64,000 nt of DNA, taken from Thecaphora thlaspeos. Its lineage: Eukaryota > Basidiomycota > Ustilaginomycetes > Urocystidales > Glomosporiaceae. The DNA lies in NCBI GenBank assembly GCA_900291925.1, contig UWYS01000018.1:310001-374000 (forward strand), given 5' to 3'. The notes under the pieces are model-generated. The model searched no databases, had not been told where the DNA came from, and saw only the letters and a program-made list of their open reading frames with translations. A program made the position numbers and the translations under genes. Shown here in pieces: positions 48,723 through 60,790 of this stretch. The first letter of the stretch is position 1; each line of letters starts with the position of its first letter.

Positions 48723-49742
48723 TCTCGGTGCAAACAATCAGGTGGACTGCAGGTCTTGCCAGCGTGAGGGCCGCCCCATCTCACATCTCTCTCAAGTGCC
48801 GTTGTGATCTACTCCCTGGCGAAGCGTTCCTTGTGCTGGCCTTGAATTTCCCATTGCTTAGTTGCAGATCAAGTAATGAAGAATGTGTTACTTATATGTC
48901 GAGAGCAGGAAGAGCCGGTGCGTGACATGGTGCTGCTCTGTCGGAAAGTTGCTAACTTCTAACTGTATGCTTCGTGTTGCAGCGAAGACGACGGAGATAG
49001 AGTTGAGTGCAGGGGGAGGGACGGGGGAGGGACGGGGGCTTGTACATTCCTGCCTGCTGCTCCGCCTCAGTAGAGTGCGGAGACGCTGCTCGGCGTAGGT
49101 ACTGTACAGTACTGTACTGAACTTACCACCTTGGTCGACCGCTGATCCTGCGTCACGCCCACAAAGATGCGTGCTTGTCCACGCATTGCTGCCGAGAACA
49201 AAAGGATTGACGAAAAGGGGCCCTGAAGCTGGACAACTAGTAGCGCCCACGGTGATGTCTATGGCGTCCAGCATATCCCCCTCGCGTAGAGGAGGCGGAT
49301 GGAAACGTCGGTTGGTTCGATGTGGGGACCCCGCACTGCGACGCCCACACGGGCCTGCACATGCTTATGTGCCAGAGAGCTGTGACACCGTTCATCTTTT
49401 ACCCCGCGACACTCATGACTATCCCTGCGGCGTTCAAGAGGATGGCAAGCTCAACAACAAGAGAATGCCTACCGAGATCAGGTCAGGAGCGGTGAACCTA
49501 GCTTAAGAGAGTAGCTCATTGGGAACACGTCTGTTGCGCTCATGCACGCTATAGCTTGGCCGTTGCTCATCGACATGAAATACCAGCGTTCAAGCCAACG
49601 GGGACGGACAAGGCTACGCCAATTTCCGCTCAGAGGTTCATCGCCGTCCGACCGACGGACGTCTACATATGGGGGCCATCCCCCTGTCGAAGGAGTCATT
49701 GGCCCATCAGAACATCGTTCGAACACCTCCACCTTCACCGCG
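48723..49742. other. Intergenic between GDSL paralogues, 1.0 kb
   Basis: Contains a GGGAGGGACGG tandem pair (49014-49036), a palindromic CTGTACAGTACTGTACTG patch at 49100-49120 and otherwise unremarkable sequence. No GDSL remnant is seen. Confidence 0.5.
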
Positions 49743-50964
49743 ATGATCTTCAAGCTCACCTCTCTCGTAACGCTCGCTCTCGCCCTGTCTGCCTCTGACG
49801 CTGTAGAGGCAGGCCCGGTCAAGCGACTCGATAACTCCCAATTATCCGTACTATTCACTCCCCGCTGTCGCCCAGCGATCAGCACGGCCACCAGCGGGTA
49901 CGACGTCATCTCGGACTGCGTCGACCTCAGCAAAGTCAAGACGATTGTCTCCTTTGGCGATTCCTACACCGACTGCGGACAGCGCGACGGTAAAGGTTGT
50001 CCGGAGCCTTCTCTTCCCAACGGCGCCACCACACCGCCAGCGACGGGCAGTAGTTCCGACTACAACTACCGTAAACGCGCCTCGAACGGTCGTACCTGGG
50101 TGGAAGACCTCGCAAAGAACCTCAACGTCAACCTGAGGAACTTTGCCGTCGGTGGCGCTACGGTCGACCGTAACATCATCCCGGCAAGCAGAGTGGACAA
50201 CGACCTTCAAGCTCAGTATGTTACCTTCCGTGCTGGAGCTTTTAAGCTAGATCCAAAGAGTACCCTGTGCACCTTCTGGTTTGGCATCAACGACAACGAA
50301 AAGGTGGCAAATGTGTCGCCCGATAAGGACACACAGCAGAAATTGTTGGTGCAGGCTGCGCAGAAGGAGCTCTCGTACGCCGCAATGCTCAAGGATACGT
50401 GTGACCAGCTTGTAAGTTCCACTTGCCATTTCAAGCATCTTGAGGAAGAGGGACTCATCCCCACTCATCTATCTGACCGTCTTTCCGCCGGCCCGTCTTG
50501 GCCCCATGTCGCTCAGGTCTTCATCGACATCAGGGGCAACAGCTTCGGCAACGCGCTCCAGACGGGCGTCACGAGTCTCTCCGAAGCCGGTACGAAAGCT
50601 GCTGTCGTCAGTGTGCGCGACCTCTTTTCGGACTTTGTCACGAACGCCAGGTCGTACGGCTTCAAGCGCACCGATCCCTGCCTCGTCAACACCAGCGACA
50701 GCACCCATTGGAAGCTCGTCTGCACGCCCGACGAGACTATCAATTCGCTCTACTACATCGGTCGTGAGTCGCCCAGCCTCCCCCCTTCCGATCCCAGAGG
50801 TCTTGGTTCGTCGAGCAGAGTGATTGACGAGAGAGATATTCGTTGTCGTTTTAAACAAAACCAAAGATCACCCCACCGGCAAGGCTCACGAGGATATCGC
50901 CGAGTTCATTCAGGCTGGTTTGCAATCTTGTGCCAACAGTGGCGCGGCCCAGTGCAGCGCTTGA
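49743..50964 (+). CDS. Secreted GDSL/SGNH esterase 2, 3 exons
   Basis: Exons 49743-50411, 50517-50763 and 50867-50964 give 337 residues. A signal peptide (KLTSLVTLALALSASDAVEA) is followed by a short KR-containing pro region. Block I is KTIVSFGDSYTDCG, with NFAVGGATVDR and KSTLCTFWFGINDNE as the oxyanion blocks; the last exon gives HPTGKAHEDIAEFIQAGL. Intron positions and phases are the same as in esterase 1, and the DPKST-CTF-FGIND stretch is nearly identical, so the two arose by tandem duplication. This copy lacks the ~60-residue extra N-terminal segment of esterase 1. The same competing donors (GTGAGT at 50764, or GTCGTG at 50761) decide between IGHHPT and IDHPT. It is likely an extracellular esterase acting on plant material. 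Confidence 0.85.
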
Positions 50965-51797
50965 TCCTTCCATGTCGCTTTCCCTCACCCCGGTCGCCAA
51001 AGTCACAGCAGGTATCTCTGCCTTTTTTTTCCTGAATCGATCAGCGGTTTTGTTGTAGCTACGCCATCGATCCCTCCAGTGAAAGAAAGTCAAACTCGAT
51101 GTTCCCACGACAAGCTCTGGATCGTCTGTGCTCTGCCATAACCTAAGGGAAAGGAAGAGTTTGTGGATCCACATACGAAACCAATTCCCACACATCCTTG
51201 CCTTCTCGCCCGCTTACCCTCCTTCCTCTCTCGACGACTCCCCTGCCCTCCCCCCCCGGAAGGGCAAGGCGGAATCGATGAGAGAAGTGTACCGGAGGCG
51301 CAAGAGGGCGAAAAGAATTGGGCGGTCCATTGATAGATCCCCATCCCTCTGTGTCCCTCTCCCTCTGTATCTCACGAACAAGAGGCGGAGGAAGAGCACA
51401 CGAGGAAGGTCGATATTGGCCCAAATTCCTGCTACGCCTCGACCTTTCTCCCCTTTTCTCACAATGTGTGAGAAGAGGCGGAAAGAGGTAGAAGAGACAG
51501 GTCGGGAGAGGCGCGACGACAATTTCATAGACCCCCTCTTCGAGCCCCAACAAAATAAGGAAGAGAAGTGGAGAGGAAAAGGTCGTCTGTGCTCTTTGAG
51601 GCCTCTGTCACTCAGAAGTTTCACACCGAAGCTTTCACGCGGCCCCACACATCGTCGTCGTGCGCACCTCGATGCGGGTTTGATGATGGCGTGGAATGTG
51701 GCCCGAGTCTATGATTGCACGAAGTTTTGGCCCTTCGCTCCAGCGTGAGCGCGCCGAAAGCAGCAGCAGCTGTTCTCTCATTCTTCAGTCCTTGGCT
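50965..51797. other. Intergenic between convergent genes, 833 bp
   Basis: 3' regions of esterase 2 and STT3. It contains only short low-complexity runs, such as a T8 at 51023-51030; no gene is supported. Confidence 0.5.
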
Positions 51798-54328
51798 TTA
51801 CTTCTTGCCCTTCTTGCTGGCCGACGTGGGCGAAGGTAGGTCGACGGCACGTTTCCGCCTCTTGCCGCTCTCGAAGGCTTTGGAGCTATGGAGATCTCGA
51901 CCGAGCACGTCGGGCTTCTTGACAGCATAGATGCGGACCTGTATTGGTCATCGACGGCGGTTGCGATGAGTACGAAAGGCAGGGAAAGATTGTCAGTCGA
52001 TAAGGAGATAGCGGATGGGGGATGTTTAAGTCTATCCCGGACCGCACTCACAATCCAGTTCTCGCTGGTAAAGGCCTCGTCGACGACGTCGAGCGTCGGG
52101 CTGACGGACGGGCCCTGCGTGCCGCGCACCCTGTCGGTGCCCGTCCTTCCGCCAAACAGGTCGTTGAAGCGGTAGTAGCTCATCTTGTACATCATGCTCT
52201 CCTTCATCGTCTTGCTGGCGCCGTCGTCGATCTTGTACTGCCCCTGCGGGGTGAAGTAATCGGCCTCGCGGATCTCGTCCGGCCAAACGCCCTGCGCGAT
52301 GCGGATCATCCACAAATACTTGTTGATGTCATCGCCGCTAAAGCCGAGCAGGCCGCCAAAGATGACGAGGATGTAGTCAACGTCGTGCTTCTGCAGGATC
52401 GGGTAGGACTTGTCCTCGGTCGACGCCATCGCCTTGCCGACGGTGGCGATGTGGGTATTGTTCCACGTGTTGTTGTCAACGAGCGTGGGGCGGTCGGCCA
52501 TGCCCGAAATCTGGTAGCCGTAGTCCCACCACGACATCACCTTGGCATCGCTCGCCGTGTTCTGGCGCAGCCAGTAGTAGGCCTCGCGGAAGTCGTCGAT
52601 GATATGCTGCGAGCCATCGGGGTTGCGCGACGCCAGCACGACCGACGGCGACGAGTAAGCCGTCGAGGTGACAAAAGTGCAGTGGAGAACAAACACGAGT
52701 AGCAGAACGAGCGTGTAGATCGTCACCAACAGGCGCGAATCGAGGCCAAAGATGCCGACACGAGGGTTGGAGAAGTTGTCCGACTTGAACGGCGGCTCCG
52801 ACGAGAGCACAGGCGTCGAAGTGGCGACAGCGGCGGACGCAGAGGCCTTCTTGGTCTTTCTGGGCTTGGCGCCGATGGCGTCGGCGAGGTGTGCGGCCTC
52901 TTCGGCAACAGCCTTCCTGTCGCTGGCGGTCTCGGCGTCGAGGTCCTCGTCGCTCACGGGCTCCTTAGGGTCGAGGTAGGTCTGAAGCAGAGTGCTGATC
53001 GCGATGGCGGCGCTGACGCAGACGACCGGCGTCAGCGTCAGCATCAGGCGGACCATGACGCCGGCAAAATAGCTTGCCATCACGGCATAGATGATGACGA
53101 AGACGTGCTCGTCGCGCAGCTCGCGGAAGAGGAGGAAGACACCGACGGGGAAGAGGAAGATGAGCATCTCGAGGTCGAAGAAGAAGGCCGGCCAGGCGGG
53201 CGGCTGGTGCTCGGAGACGGAAGCGATGATGGGGATGTGCTTCTTAGCGTAGCCGGTGTCCCAGAGCGAGTAGAACCTGCCCGTCCAGGGGGCGACGTAC
53301 CCGCCGTAGGTCAGGGCGACGAGCGCGCCGAATGCGGCGACGGCGACGAAGCCGACAAACGCCCGGAGGATCAGCTTGAACTGATTCGAGGGAACGTGGG
53401 AGCGGATCAGCTCGACAAAGGCAACGAGCTGGAGCAGTCCAAAGACTCCGAGCGCCGCCATGTGCTCGCTCGTACGGAGCGGCTGGAAGCCAACAAAGGG
53501 GACCTGCATGCTCGCCAGCGTGCCGACGGCGTAGAAGCTCGAGTAGGAGACGTAGAGGCGGGTGCTGAAGCGGCCCATCAGCAGCAGAACAAAGCCGTGG
53601 AGCGGAATCATGTTTGTGATGAAGACGTATCCGCCCCACGCTGCAACCATGTAGAAGTAGAAGAGGGCCGTCGCGACGCCCCACAGCGCCGATCCGTCCT
53701 TGAGCGCCTTGATCCAGAGGTAGAAGGTGATCATCAGGAGGAAGATGGCGATGGCCTCGTTGTCGTACGAGCCGGCGACGGAGCGGGAGATGTAGCCGGG
53801 TGCGATGCCGATGAAGGCGGCGGCCAGCAGTCCCGCGGCGTCATCCTTCATGGCGGCGGTAAACATGTAGGTGGCCCACGCGGTGAGGCCGCTAAAGGCG
53901 GGAGCGAGCAGAACGCAGATGTTGCGGATGTCGATGGGGATGTTGAGGGCGTGGAAGAAGTTGTAGATGGCGCCACTGGTGACCATGAGACCGGGAAAGA
54001 CGGTGCCTCCAGCGGCACGGCCGAGAGGATACCATGCCGTGGGGTCGAACCAATTCCAGAAGCGGTAGAAGCCGTCGGTGGTGAGGACGCGAGTAGCGCG
54101 GTAGTTGAACCACGGGTCGAACTCGTGGATGATGCTCTCGTGGCGGATTACGGCGAACAAGCGCGAGGATACGGCTGCGCCTGCGATGAGGAAGATGATG
54201 ATGAGGCGCAAGAGAGAGAGGAGGTTCTTGTTTGACTCGGGTGAGAGGGTGGGGAGGTGATAGGCGGTCGAGACGGCGGCGGACCGCGAGGCGCCCAGGC
54301 CCGCTGCGGAAGCGGATCTGCTGGACAT
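51798..54328 (-). CDS. STT3: Oligosaccharyltransferase catalytic subunit STT3, 2 exons
   Basis: Exon 1 is 52052-54328 and exon 2 is 51798-51938 (intron 113 bp, GTGAGT...CAG), giving 805 residues. Without splicing the frame runs on and hides the true C-terminus. The N-terminal membrane part has HEFDPWFNYRATRVLTTDGF (the first catalytic acidic loop) and SVAGSYDNEAIAIF. The luminal part has the invariant WWDYGYQ acceptor-binding motif (MSWWDYGYQISGMADRPT), NNTWNNTH with its conserved glycosylation sites, and the DK-type region. Exon 2 adds VRIYAVKKPDVLGRDLHSS and a basic C-tail ending KKGKK. The enzyme transfers Glc3Man9GlcNAc2 from dolichol to Asn-x-Ser/Thr in the ER lumen. A Thr/Ala/Lys-rich segment (about 470-510) separates the membrane and luminal parts. 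Divergent from Abp1. Confidence 0.95.
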
Positions 54329-55292
54329 GGGTGAGGATGTCCGTCGGGCCAGGCCAGTAGGAGGACGAGAGCGAAGAAGGGCGGACGAGCGTCGGTATGA
54401 TCGCCAGGAAATGTGGATGGTCGTGATAGGGAGGGTGATGCGTGCCGGGAGGCGAGAAGGAGTGGCCTGTGGGGAGCGTCAGCCTGGCTTGCCTCGCTGG
54501 ACCGTGCTGCTGGCAGAGCGCGTCCAGCTGGCTTCCCTCCCTGGGCCCGTGCGCTCCGTGCGCTCTTTTCTTCTCAGCCTTCTCCAAACTTCGGTGCCGT
54601 CTGCCAGCGCCGGCCTGTTATGGGGAAGATCACGTGATCACATGACGGCGACCACCTCGATAGGGTTTTCCTTCGCCGCCTTGCCCGCCCGAAGGCGATG
54701 CAAGCTTTTGGCGAGGTTGTCGAAGAGTGACAGAAGCCAGGGAGATCACACTACTTGGACAAGGCAGAGAGACGGCCGCCTGTCGTGCCCATGACGGACC
54801 GAGCTGCCCCGATCTTGCCTGTATGCGGTCGTGACGTTCGAACCTGACAGCTGGGTGATTCCGCAGCCAAACGCCGTCGAACAAGATCCGGCGGTGTTGG
54901 CGGGATGTCGACCGTCCGAGAGCCGTTGGATGAAGGAGAGTCAGAGTGGCGTGCAAAGGTGGCGGTGCTGAGCGGCGTCAGGCAGGGAAAAGAGGGTGCA
55001 GGCGGCGTGATCGCTGACCCTCAGCGGCACAGCGGGCTCGGAGCGTGCGCTCCGAGCGATGGCATGTGGGGGCCGTGCGTCGGTGTAAGGGCTGAGGGGC
55101 CTCGAGGGTACATAACTCCACACGTCGGCTGGCTCCCGCATTGACGACCCGATCCCTCTCCACGCCGCCCCTAACTTCCTTGCTTCCTCACACCACGCGA
55201 TCAACCCCTTGCCGGTCTCTCTCTGATCGCACGACTCTCGGGAGAGCCTCCGAAACACTTCACGCTCGCCCGCGACCGACCGACCGCCCAGG
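54329..55292. other. Divergent promoter region STT3 / Abp1, 964 bp
   Basis: Contains both promoters. A GATCACGTGATC palindrome (54628-54639) with an E-box core (CACGTG) is conspicuous and could be a bHLH site. No other gene signal. Confidence 0.55.
54628..54639. promoter_or_regulatory. CACGTG E-box within a 12-bp palindrome
   Basis: GATCACGTGATC is a perfect palindrome around the bHLH consensus CACGTG, in the STT3-Abp1 divergent promoter. Such sites bind Cbf1/Pho4/SREBP-type factors; only the sequence match supports it. Confidence 0.45.
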
Positions 55293-57331
55293 ATGTCGCT
55301 CAACGTCAACCTCACCTCGCCCGCCATCCGCGACGCCTACGAAAAGGTGCTCGATGGCGCTAAAGACTACCTTGTCCTCACTTATGAGAAGCAATCCAAC
55401 GACCTCCGCGTCCAGGTCGTCGAAAAGGGCGACCTCGACGACCTCCACGAAGAGTTCTCTGACGGCCGCATCCAGTACGCCTTCGTCCGCGTCAAGGACC
55501 CCAACACCCAGCTGCCCAAGTTTGCCCTGATCAACTGGTGCGGCGAGGGCGTCCCCGAGTCGCGCAAGGGACTCTTTACGTCTCACAGCGCCGCCGTCGC
55601 CGCCTACCTTAAGGCCTACCACGTCAGCATCAATGCGCGTTCCAACTCGGACGCCGATCCGAAGCTGATCATGAAGAAAATCGCGGAGAGCAGCGGCGCA
55701 AACTACTCGGCGGCGGGCCAGACTGCCAACACCCAGCGCGGCGGTCCCATCACCCCGGTCGGCTCATCCTACAAGCCCATCGGCACGCCCGACATCAGGG
55801 GAATGCAGAAGTCCGCCCCGCGAGACCAAATCGGCCCCGTGGTGAGTGCCAATGCGCGGGCGAGCGCGAGCGCTGATCTTGGGAATGGCCATTTATCTCA
55901 CTGACGATTGAGACGCACGCCTTTGACTTACAGGGAACTAACTATGCCTCCAAGCGCGACGAGCTGCAGCAGATCCGGACCGGCAACGTTGCCAGCCCTT
56001 CGCTCCCCTCGGCCCCAAGGGTCAATGCACCAGCCCCGGCGCCCGCCCCTGCTCCAGCGGCTGCCCCTGCTCCGGCACCTGCTCCGGCTCCCAGACCTGT
56101 TGCTGCGCCAGCCTCGATTCCATCCGCCCCTCGTCCCGAATCGGTCGCTGCGCCTCCCAAGCCAGCGCAGGACGACCGGATCGGACCCGTCGGAACCGCC
56201 TACACGCCGGTCAGCCTCGGGAAGCCGGGCAAGCTCTCTGCCAACCGTTTCGCCTTTGGGCAGCAGCAGGACGATTCAGCCTCTTCGGCACTGGCCCCCA
56301 CTCCCACGCTGCGGAACGTCTCGGGCGCCGGGACGGGTAAGCTGACGTGGAGCCAGCGCCAGGAGGCGGCGAGGAAGGAGCGAGAGGAGGAGGAGGCTCG
56401 CGTCAAGGCTCTATCGTCGGGCATCGGCAAAGGCCCGAGCTTCGGCTCTAGCGCGAAAGGAGGATCCTCTATCCCAGCGCCTCCCGCCGCCCCTTTGAGC
56501 GTGCCCGCTGCGCCGCCGGCTCCTCCCGCTCCTCCCGCTCCTCCTGCCCCGCCCGCGCAAGAGGAGCCGGGCGTCGAAGCCGTGACGACGCAGCTTGCCT
56601 CGACCCATGTGGGCGGAGGCAGCAGCGAAGGCCTACGTGGTCGAGTCGTCTGGGAGTACGAGGCTGCTGAAGACAACGAGATTTCGCTTGTGGTGAGTTG
56701 ATGTTGGCTCGTTCCAGATCCTCAGTATGGTCGGTAAGGCTCCCTAACACTTCGACTCTGCACCGTTTCCAAATTATCGCCACTCGGCGTGACACAGGAG
56801 AGCTCTGTCGTCACCCATATAGAACAGATCGACGAAGGCTGGTGGTCGGGCGTCGACTCGGACGGTAAAGAGGGACTCTTCCCTGCGTCGTACGTCGAGC
56901 TCATCGAGGAAGAGCAAGTCAACCACGACGAATCCTCCGCCCCGGCTCCTCCCCCTCCTGCTCCTCCGGCCCCGCCCGTCGAACCCTCGACCGTCGAGGC
57001 GGATTCCGAATCCGACGCAGCCCCTCCCCCACCTCCGCCGCCGCCGCCGCAAGGAGCAGCAATCACAGAGTCCGAGCCCGAAACCGACATCCCACCCCCT
57101 CCACCTCCTCCTCCTCCGCCGCCCACTGCCGCCGCTGTCGAACCAGACGAAGGCCTAATCTGCACGGCCCTATACGACTTCGGAGCAAGCGAAGAAAACG
57201 AACTTAGCTTCGTAGAAGGAGACCGCATCATCCAAGTCGACGATCAGATCAGCGAAGATTGGTGGAGCGGCACGAATGACAGGACGGGCGCACAGGGTCT
57301 CTTCCCTGCCAACTATGTCGAAAGGTCGTAG
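55293..57331 (+). CDS. ABP1: Actin-binding protein Abp1 (drebrin-like): ADF-H plus two SH3, 3 exons
   Basis: Exons 55293-55841, 55934-56692 and 56798-57331 give 613 residues, all phase-0 joins. The N-terminal ADF-homology domain (about 5-130) contains [28 protein letters not shown] and [20 protein letters not shown], binding F-actin. The middle is Ala/Pro-rich with [17 protein letters not shown] repeats. Two SH3 domains follow: [17 protein letters not shown] ... [20 protein letters not shown] (about 417-472), split by intron 2, and [19 protein letters not shown] ... [20 protein letters not shown] (C-terminal, about 556-612). A linker with three polyproline runs separates them. S. cerevisiae Abp1 has one SH3; two is seen in other fungi. 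The role is at cortical actin patches, activating Arp2/3 and recruiting kinases during endocytosis. Confidence 0.93.
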
Positions 57332-57492
57332 CCATCCTCGCTAGCTACCTGACGATGTATTGTGACTTGGGCGAAGAATGGTCGAAGGAATGAAATGTTT
57401 TGTTGGCTATTGCGTTGTGGTGTGACGATATGTCGAGATGGGCTGTAGGACGATGTGAATAAAGGAACGTCTACGTCTACGTCCATGTACGT

Positions 57493-60400
57493 TCAAAGTA
57501 CGACTTCAACTCCCCTCTGACCCGCAATAGCAATGACCTTAACACCGTATTCGAACGGTTCACCGTCCCAGAACACCAGACTGTCCTCCCTCTTCAACTG
57601 CAATACATCCTCCACTGCCGAACTAACCAGTCCAAGTGCATCCTTCTTGTCCACCTTCCCATCCGTTTCAAGGGCAGCACGGACCGAATCGCTCAATAAA
57701 TTGGAAGCCTGCCAAGCTTCTTCCACTTTCAGCGCTACCTTTACGCCTGCATCCAACAGAACGCCGAGAGTCGTACTTGAACTCAAAGGTGGACCGGGAA
57801 GGGCGTGGAGTTCGTCGTACGTCCTTGCCCACGTCTGTGGAATCAGGATGACAGGGACGTTGCGAGTCGCTAGTTCCGCGGCGACGAGGTGCGATTCGGT
57901 TCCGCCTGAAATCACCAGTCGAACGTGTGGGAACGTGTCGGAGAGCTTGAGAAGCGTAGCGATGTGCGATGCCTTGAGGGCCGTGACGATCAGCGGAAGT
58001 TCACCTTTGGCCACTCGCGACCACACCGAAGAAACCGTTCCGGACGTCGAGTGAGACTCGTCCATGCCGTCGGAGAGGAGCTGACGGATCCATCCAATCT
58101 GCTCAGAGATGCTAGGCGCCTGCCCGTTGTGGTTGAGCGTGACGTGCACTCCCACCTCTTCCTCCTTAATCGCTCCGTCGTCCAGCACCGTCGCAGCTCC
58201 CGTGTCGAAGCGCACAGACACTCCAGAGAAGAACGTGTTTGACTGCGGCATCACGACCGACGACGTGACGCCAGAGGCACGCGCGCGCTTCAGGTCGTTG
58301 CCGCCCCACTGCAGACCGTCGACGGCGCGAGCGAGGGGCCAGCGGCGGAAAGCGGCCGCTGTCTGCGTAGCGGCACCGTCGGCTGTGAGAGGATCCAGGG
58401 TGGTGCCGTCCGAGGCCTGCGATTCCCCAACGATATCCGTGAGACCCAGGTCCGAGCCGTACGACGTCAGGCCGGGCGTCACGACGCCGCCCTGGAGGTC
58501 GAGGCGAGGTCCCGACGGACAGACGCCGGCGCAGTCGTCGGCGCTGCCGCTCTTGCCCTGGCAGACGACCTTGCCGGCATCGACCACTACCATGCCATAG
58601 CCGTCGCCGCCGAGGTCCGACACCTGGATCGAGGTAAAGCCGCCGGCTCCCGCACCCACGTCGCCCTTTGAGTAGACCTTGGAGACGTTGTAGAGGACCG
58701 TGCATCCCTCGACCGCCTTACGCGCCGTGGGGAAGGCGGCCTTCTCCCATCCCAAGATCTCGGCCGAAGACCTCTTGACCTCCTCGATCGCCTCGGTGAA
58801 GTTGGCCGAGCGAGGAGCCGGCGGGGCGACCTTTGCTCCGCGCTCGGCCGCATCCTTGGCGAAGAAGGGCGCGGGCGTGTGGGCGCCCTTGCCGAGCTGG
58901 GCGATGCCGTCAATGATGACCTCGACCGGCGTCGCGCCGATCGCGAGTGGATGGTTGTTCCACAGCACCAGGTCGGCGTCCCAGCCCTGCCGGACGTAGC
59001 CGATGCGGTGGTCCAGTCCCAGCCTCTCGGCCGGCGCGCTAATGACGGAGCGCAGCGCCGCCGACTCCCTGAGGCCGAAGCTGTGCGCTTGCGCCGCTTG
59101 GTTGAGGATGCGGCGCGAGTCCGTCACCGGGTGGTCGGACTTATAGATCGTCGTGATGTTGTACGAGTCCAGGATGGCGCCGGCGAACGGCATTCCGAAG
59201 CTGCTTTCCGTCTTGTAGTTGGCATTCGTCGAGAAGATGGCAACCGCCGGCGTCGTCTCGCCGTAGGTCTTGTTGACCAGCAAGTCAACCGCGAACGGCG
59301 CCTCGTGAGCATGGTGGAAGGCGGCGACCTTGAACTCAAACTCGTTCGAGAGCCTGACGAAGGCGTCGAAATCGAGGGTCGAGTAGATGTGGCAGTTCAC
59401 CTTTACCTTGTCCCTAAGGGTGTCGATGAGCATCTCGAGGCGAAGGCTCTCGGGGAAGGTGGCGTCGCTCTCTGCCGTTGGCGCCGCGTCCAGGCCATTG
59501 AGCGCGACGAAGGGTTCGGCCTTGGCGCAAAAGTCGTCTTGTTTTTGCTTGAAGGAACGCGCCTCGTCGTAGATCTGGCGAAGGTCCCACGCCGTGTCCA
59601 TGCGGGTCTTGGAATAGACCCGTCTGGGGTTCTCTCCTTGCGCTGACTTGCCTGCGCACGTTCCGAGGTAGATGGTGTCGGATCACGTTGGTGTCAGCGT
59701 CGCTTGTTGGAATGGTACGGAACGATTCATAGAATCAAGCTTTGCTCGGCACTCACTGTATCTCCAGCTCGAGCTGCTGTCGTTCCTGGTCATGCCGGTC
59801 AGGGCCTCGTACTCTCGCAGCGTTTCGATCGTTGACGACGAAGAGTTTCTGCCTTGGCCGAACTTGGCGAGCGAGGCCGGGGGTTCGATGAGGCGGTCCG
59901 AGGGGGTGAGGGACGAGACCTGGCGGTACTTGAGGGGGAACGTCTGACCACCGATGCTGTTGGCCGATCCGGGGAGGACGAGACCGGCGGTGACACCGCC
60001 TGCGATCGACGTCTTGAACGCCGTGTCGTGCTGGTTGAGGGCATCGACGGTGCGCAGCCACGGGTTGACGTTAGAGCCAATCGACTGCGGTTGCATGGAG
60101 GGAGAGCCAGAAAAGAGATACGTCGTGTCAGCGCAGATCGTCGAGGAGACAGTAGGAAGACGGTGATGAGCGGCCCCCCACGTTTGTATCTTCCAAGCCG
60201 CTGAGGGAAGGCGAGGGCGAGACGGAGACGTGAACGTGCATGTCGACTAGACCGGGCGTCAGCCATCGCCCGGCCGCATTGATGATTTGCACGCCCTCGG
60301 CCACCTCGAGGTGGTTGGTTGCCTTTGTGATTTTCTTGATGATGCCGTTGCTGAGGTGTACGTCGTGAGCCTCGAGGACGTGGTGACCGTCGTGTTCGCC

Positions 60401-60790
60401 GGTCCAGATGGTAGCGTTGCGAATGAGGATGTCGGGCGTACCATGTTCGAAGCGGTCGCTGACGCTTCGAGTGTGGAAGTAGGGCGGCGGGCCGGCGGGG
60501 GCGGCGATCTGCTTGCACCGGTCGAGCGAGCGGGCAAAGACGTGCTGGAGATGCGGGTTGGGCGTCAGACGGTAGCTCGAGTCGAGCGCGGTCGAGGGAT
60601 GACGGTGTGAGACGAGCGTGGCCAGAGCGAGGAAGCCCAGCAGAGCGACGAACGTCGTCTTGAGCAGGACGCGGCCGGGCGACGGGCGAGGCGGACGAGG
60701 TGTAGCACCGGTGGTACTGCTTGGGACGTCATAAGGGGGGAGGTGGCCTGCCTCGCAGAGGGGCAGGCTCTTGTCGAAATCGACGACCAT
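57493..60790 (-). CDS. Membrane-anchored metal-dependent amidohydrolase, 3 exons
   Basis: Exons 60182-60790, 59757-60084 and 57493-59651 give 1031 residues with introns of 97 and 105 bp. A hydrophobic helix at about 45-62 (LLKTTFVALLGFLALATLVS) makes it a type II membrane protein. The first metal motif is GLVDMHVHVSVSPSPSL (HxH). The exon 1/2 join gives DTN|SIGSNVNPWLRTVDALN, then SIAGGVTAGLVLPGSANSIG, conserved in fungal amidohydrolases. Exon 3 contains GENPRRVYSKTRMDTAWDLR, KVNCHIYSTLDFDAFVRLSN, FHHAHEAPF (metal ligands) and RIGYVRQGWDADLVLWNNHP. This is the imidazolonepropionase-like subset of the amidohydrolase superfamily; the natural substrate of these large fungal proteins is unknown. 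The ~350-residue C-terminal region repeats parts of the fold (SRVAKGELPLIVTALKASHI, HLVAAELATRNVPVILIP). The intron 1 donor is GTGGGG. Confidence 0.85.

Noticed and set aside
55950..56160. Minus-strand GAGAGA-rich frame opposite Abp1
   Set aside because: It is the complement of the Ala/Pro-rich Abp1 linker and has no independent support.
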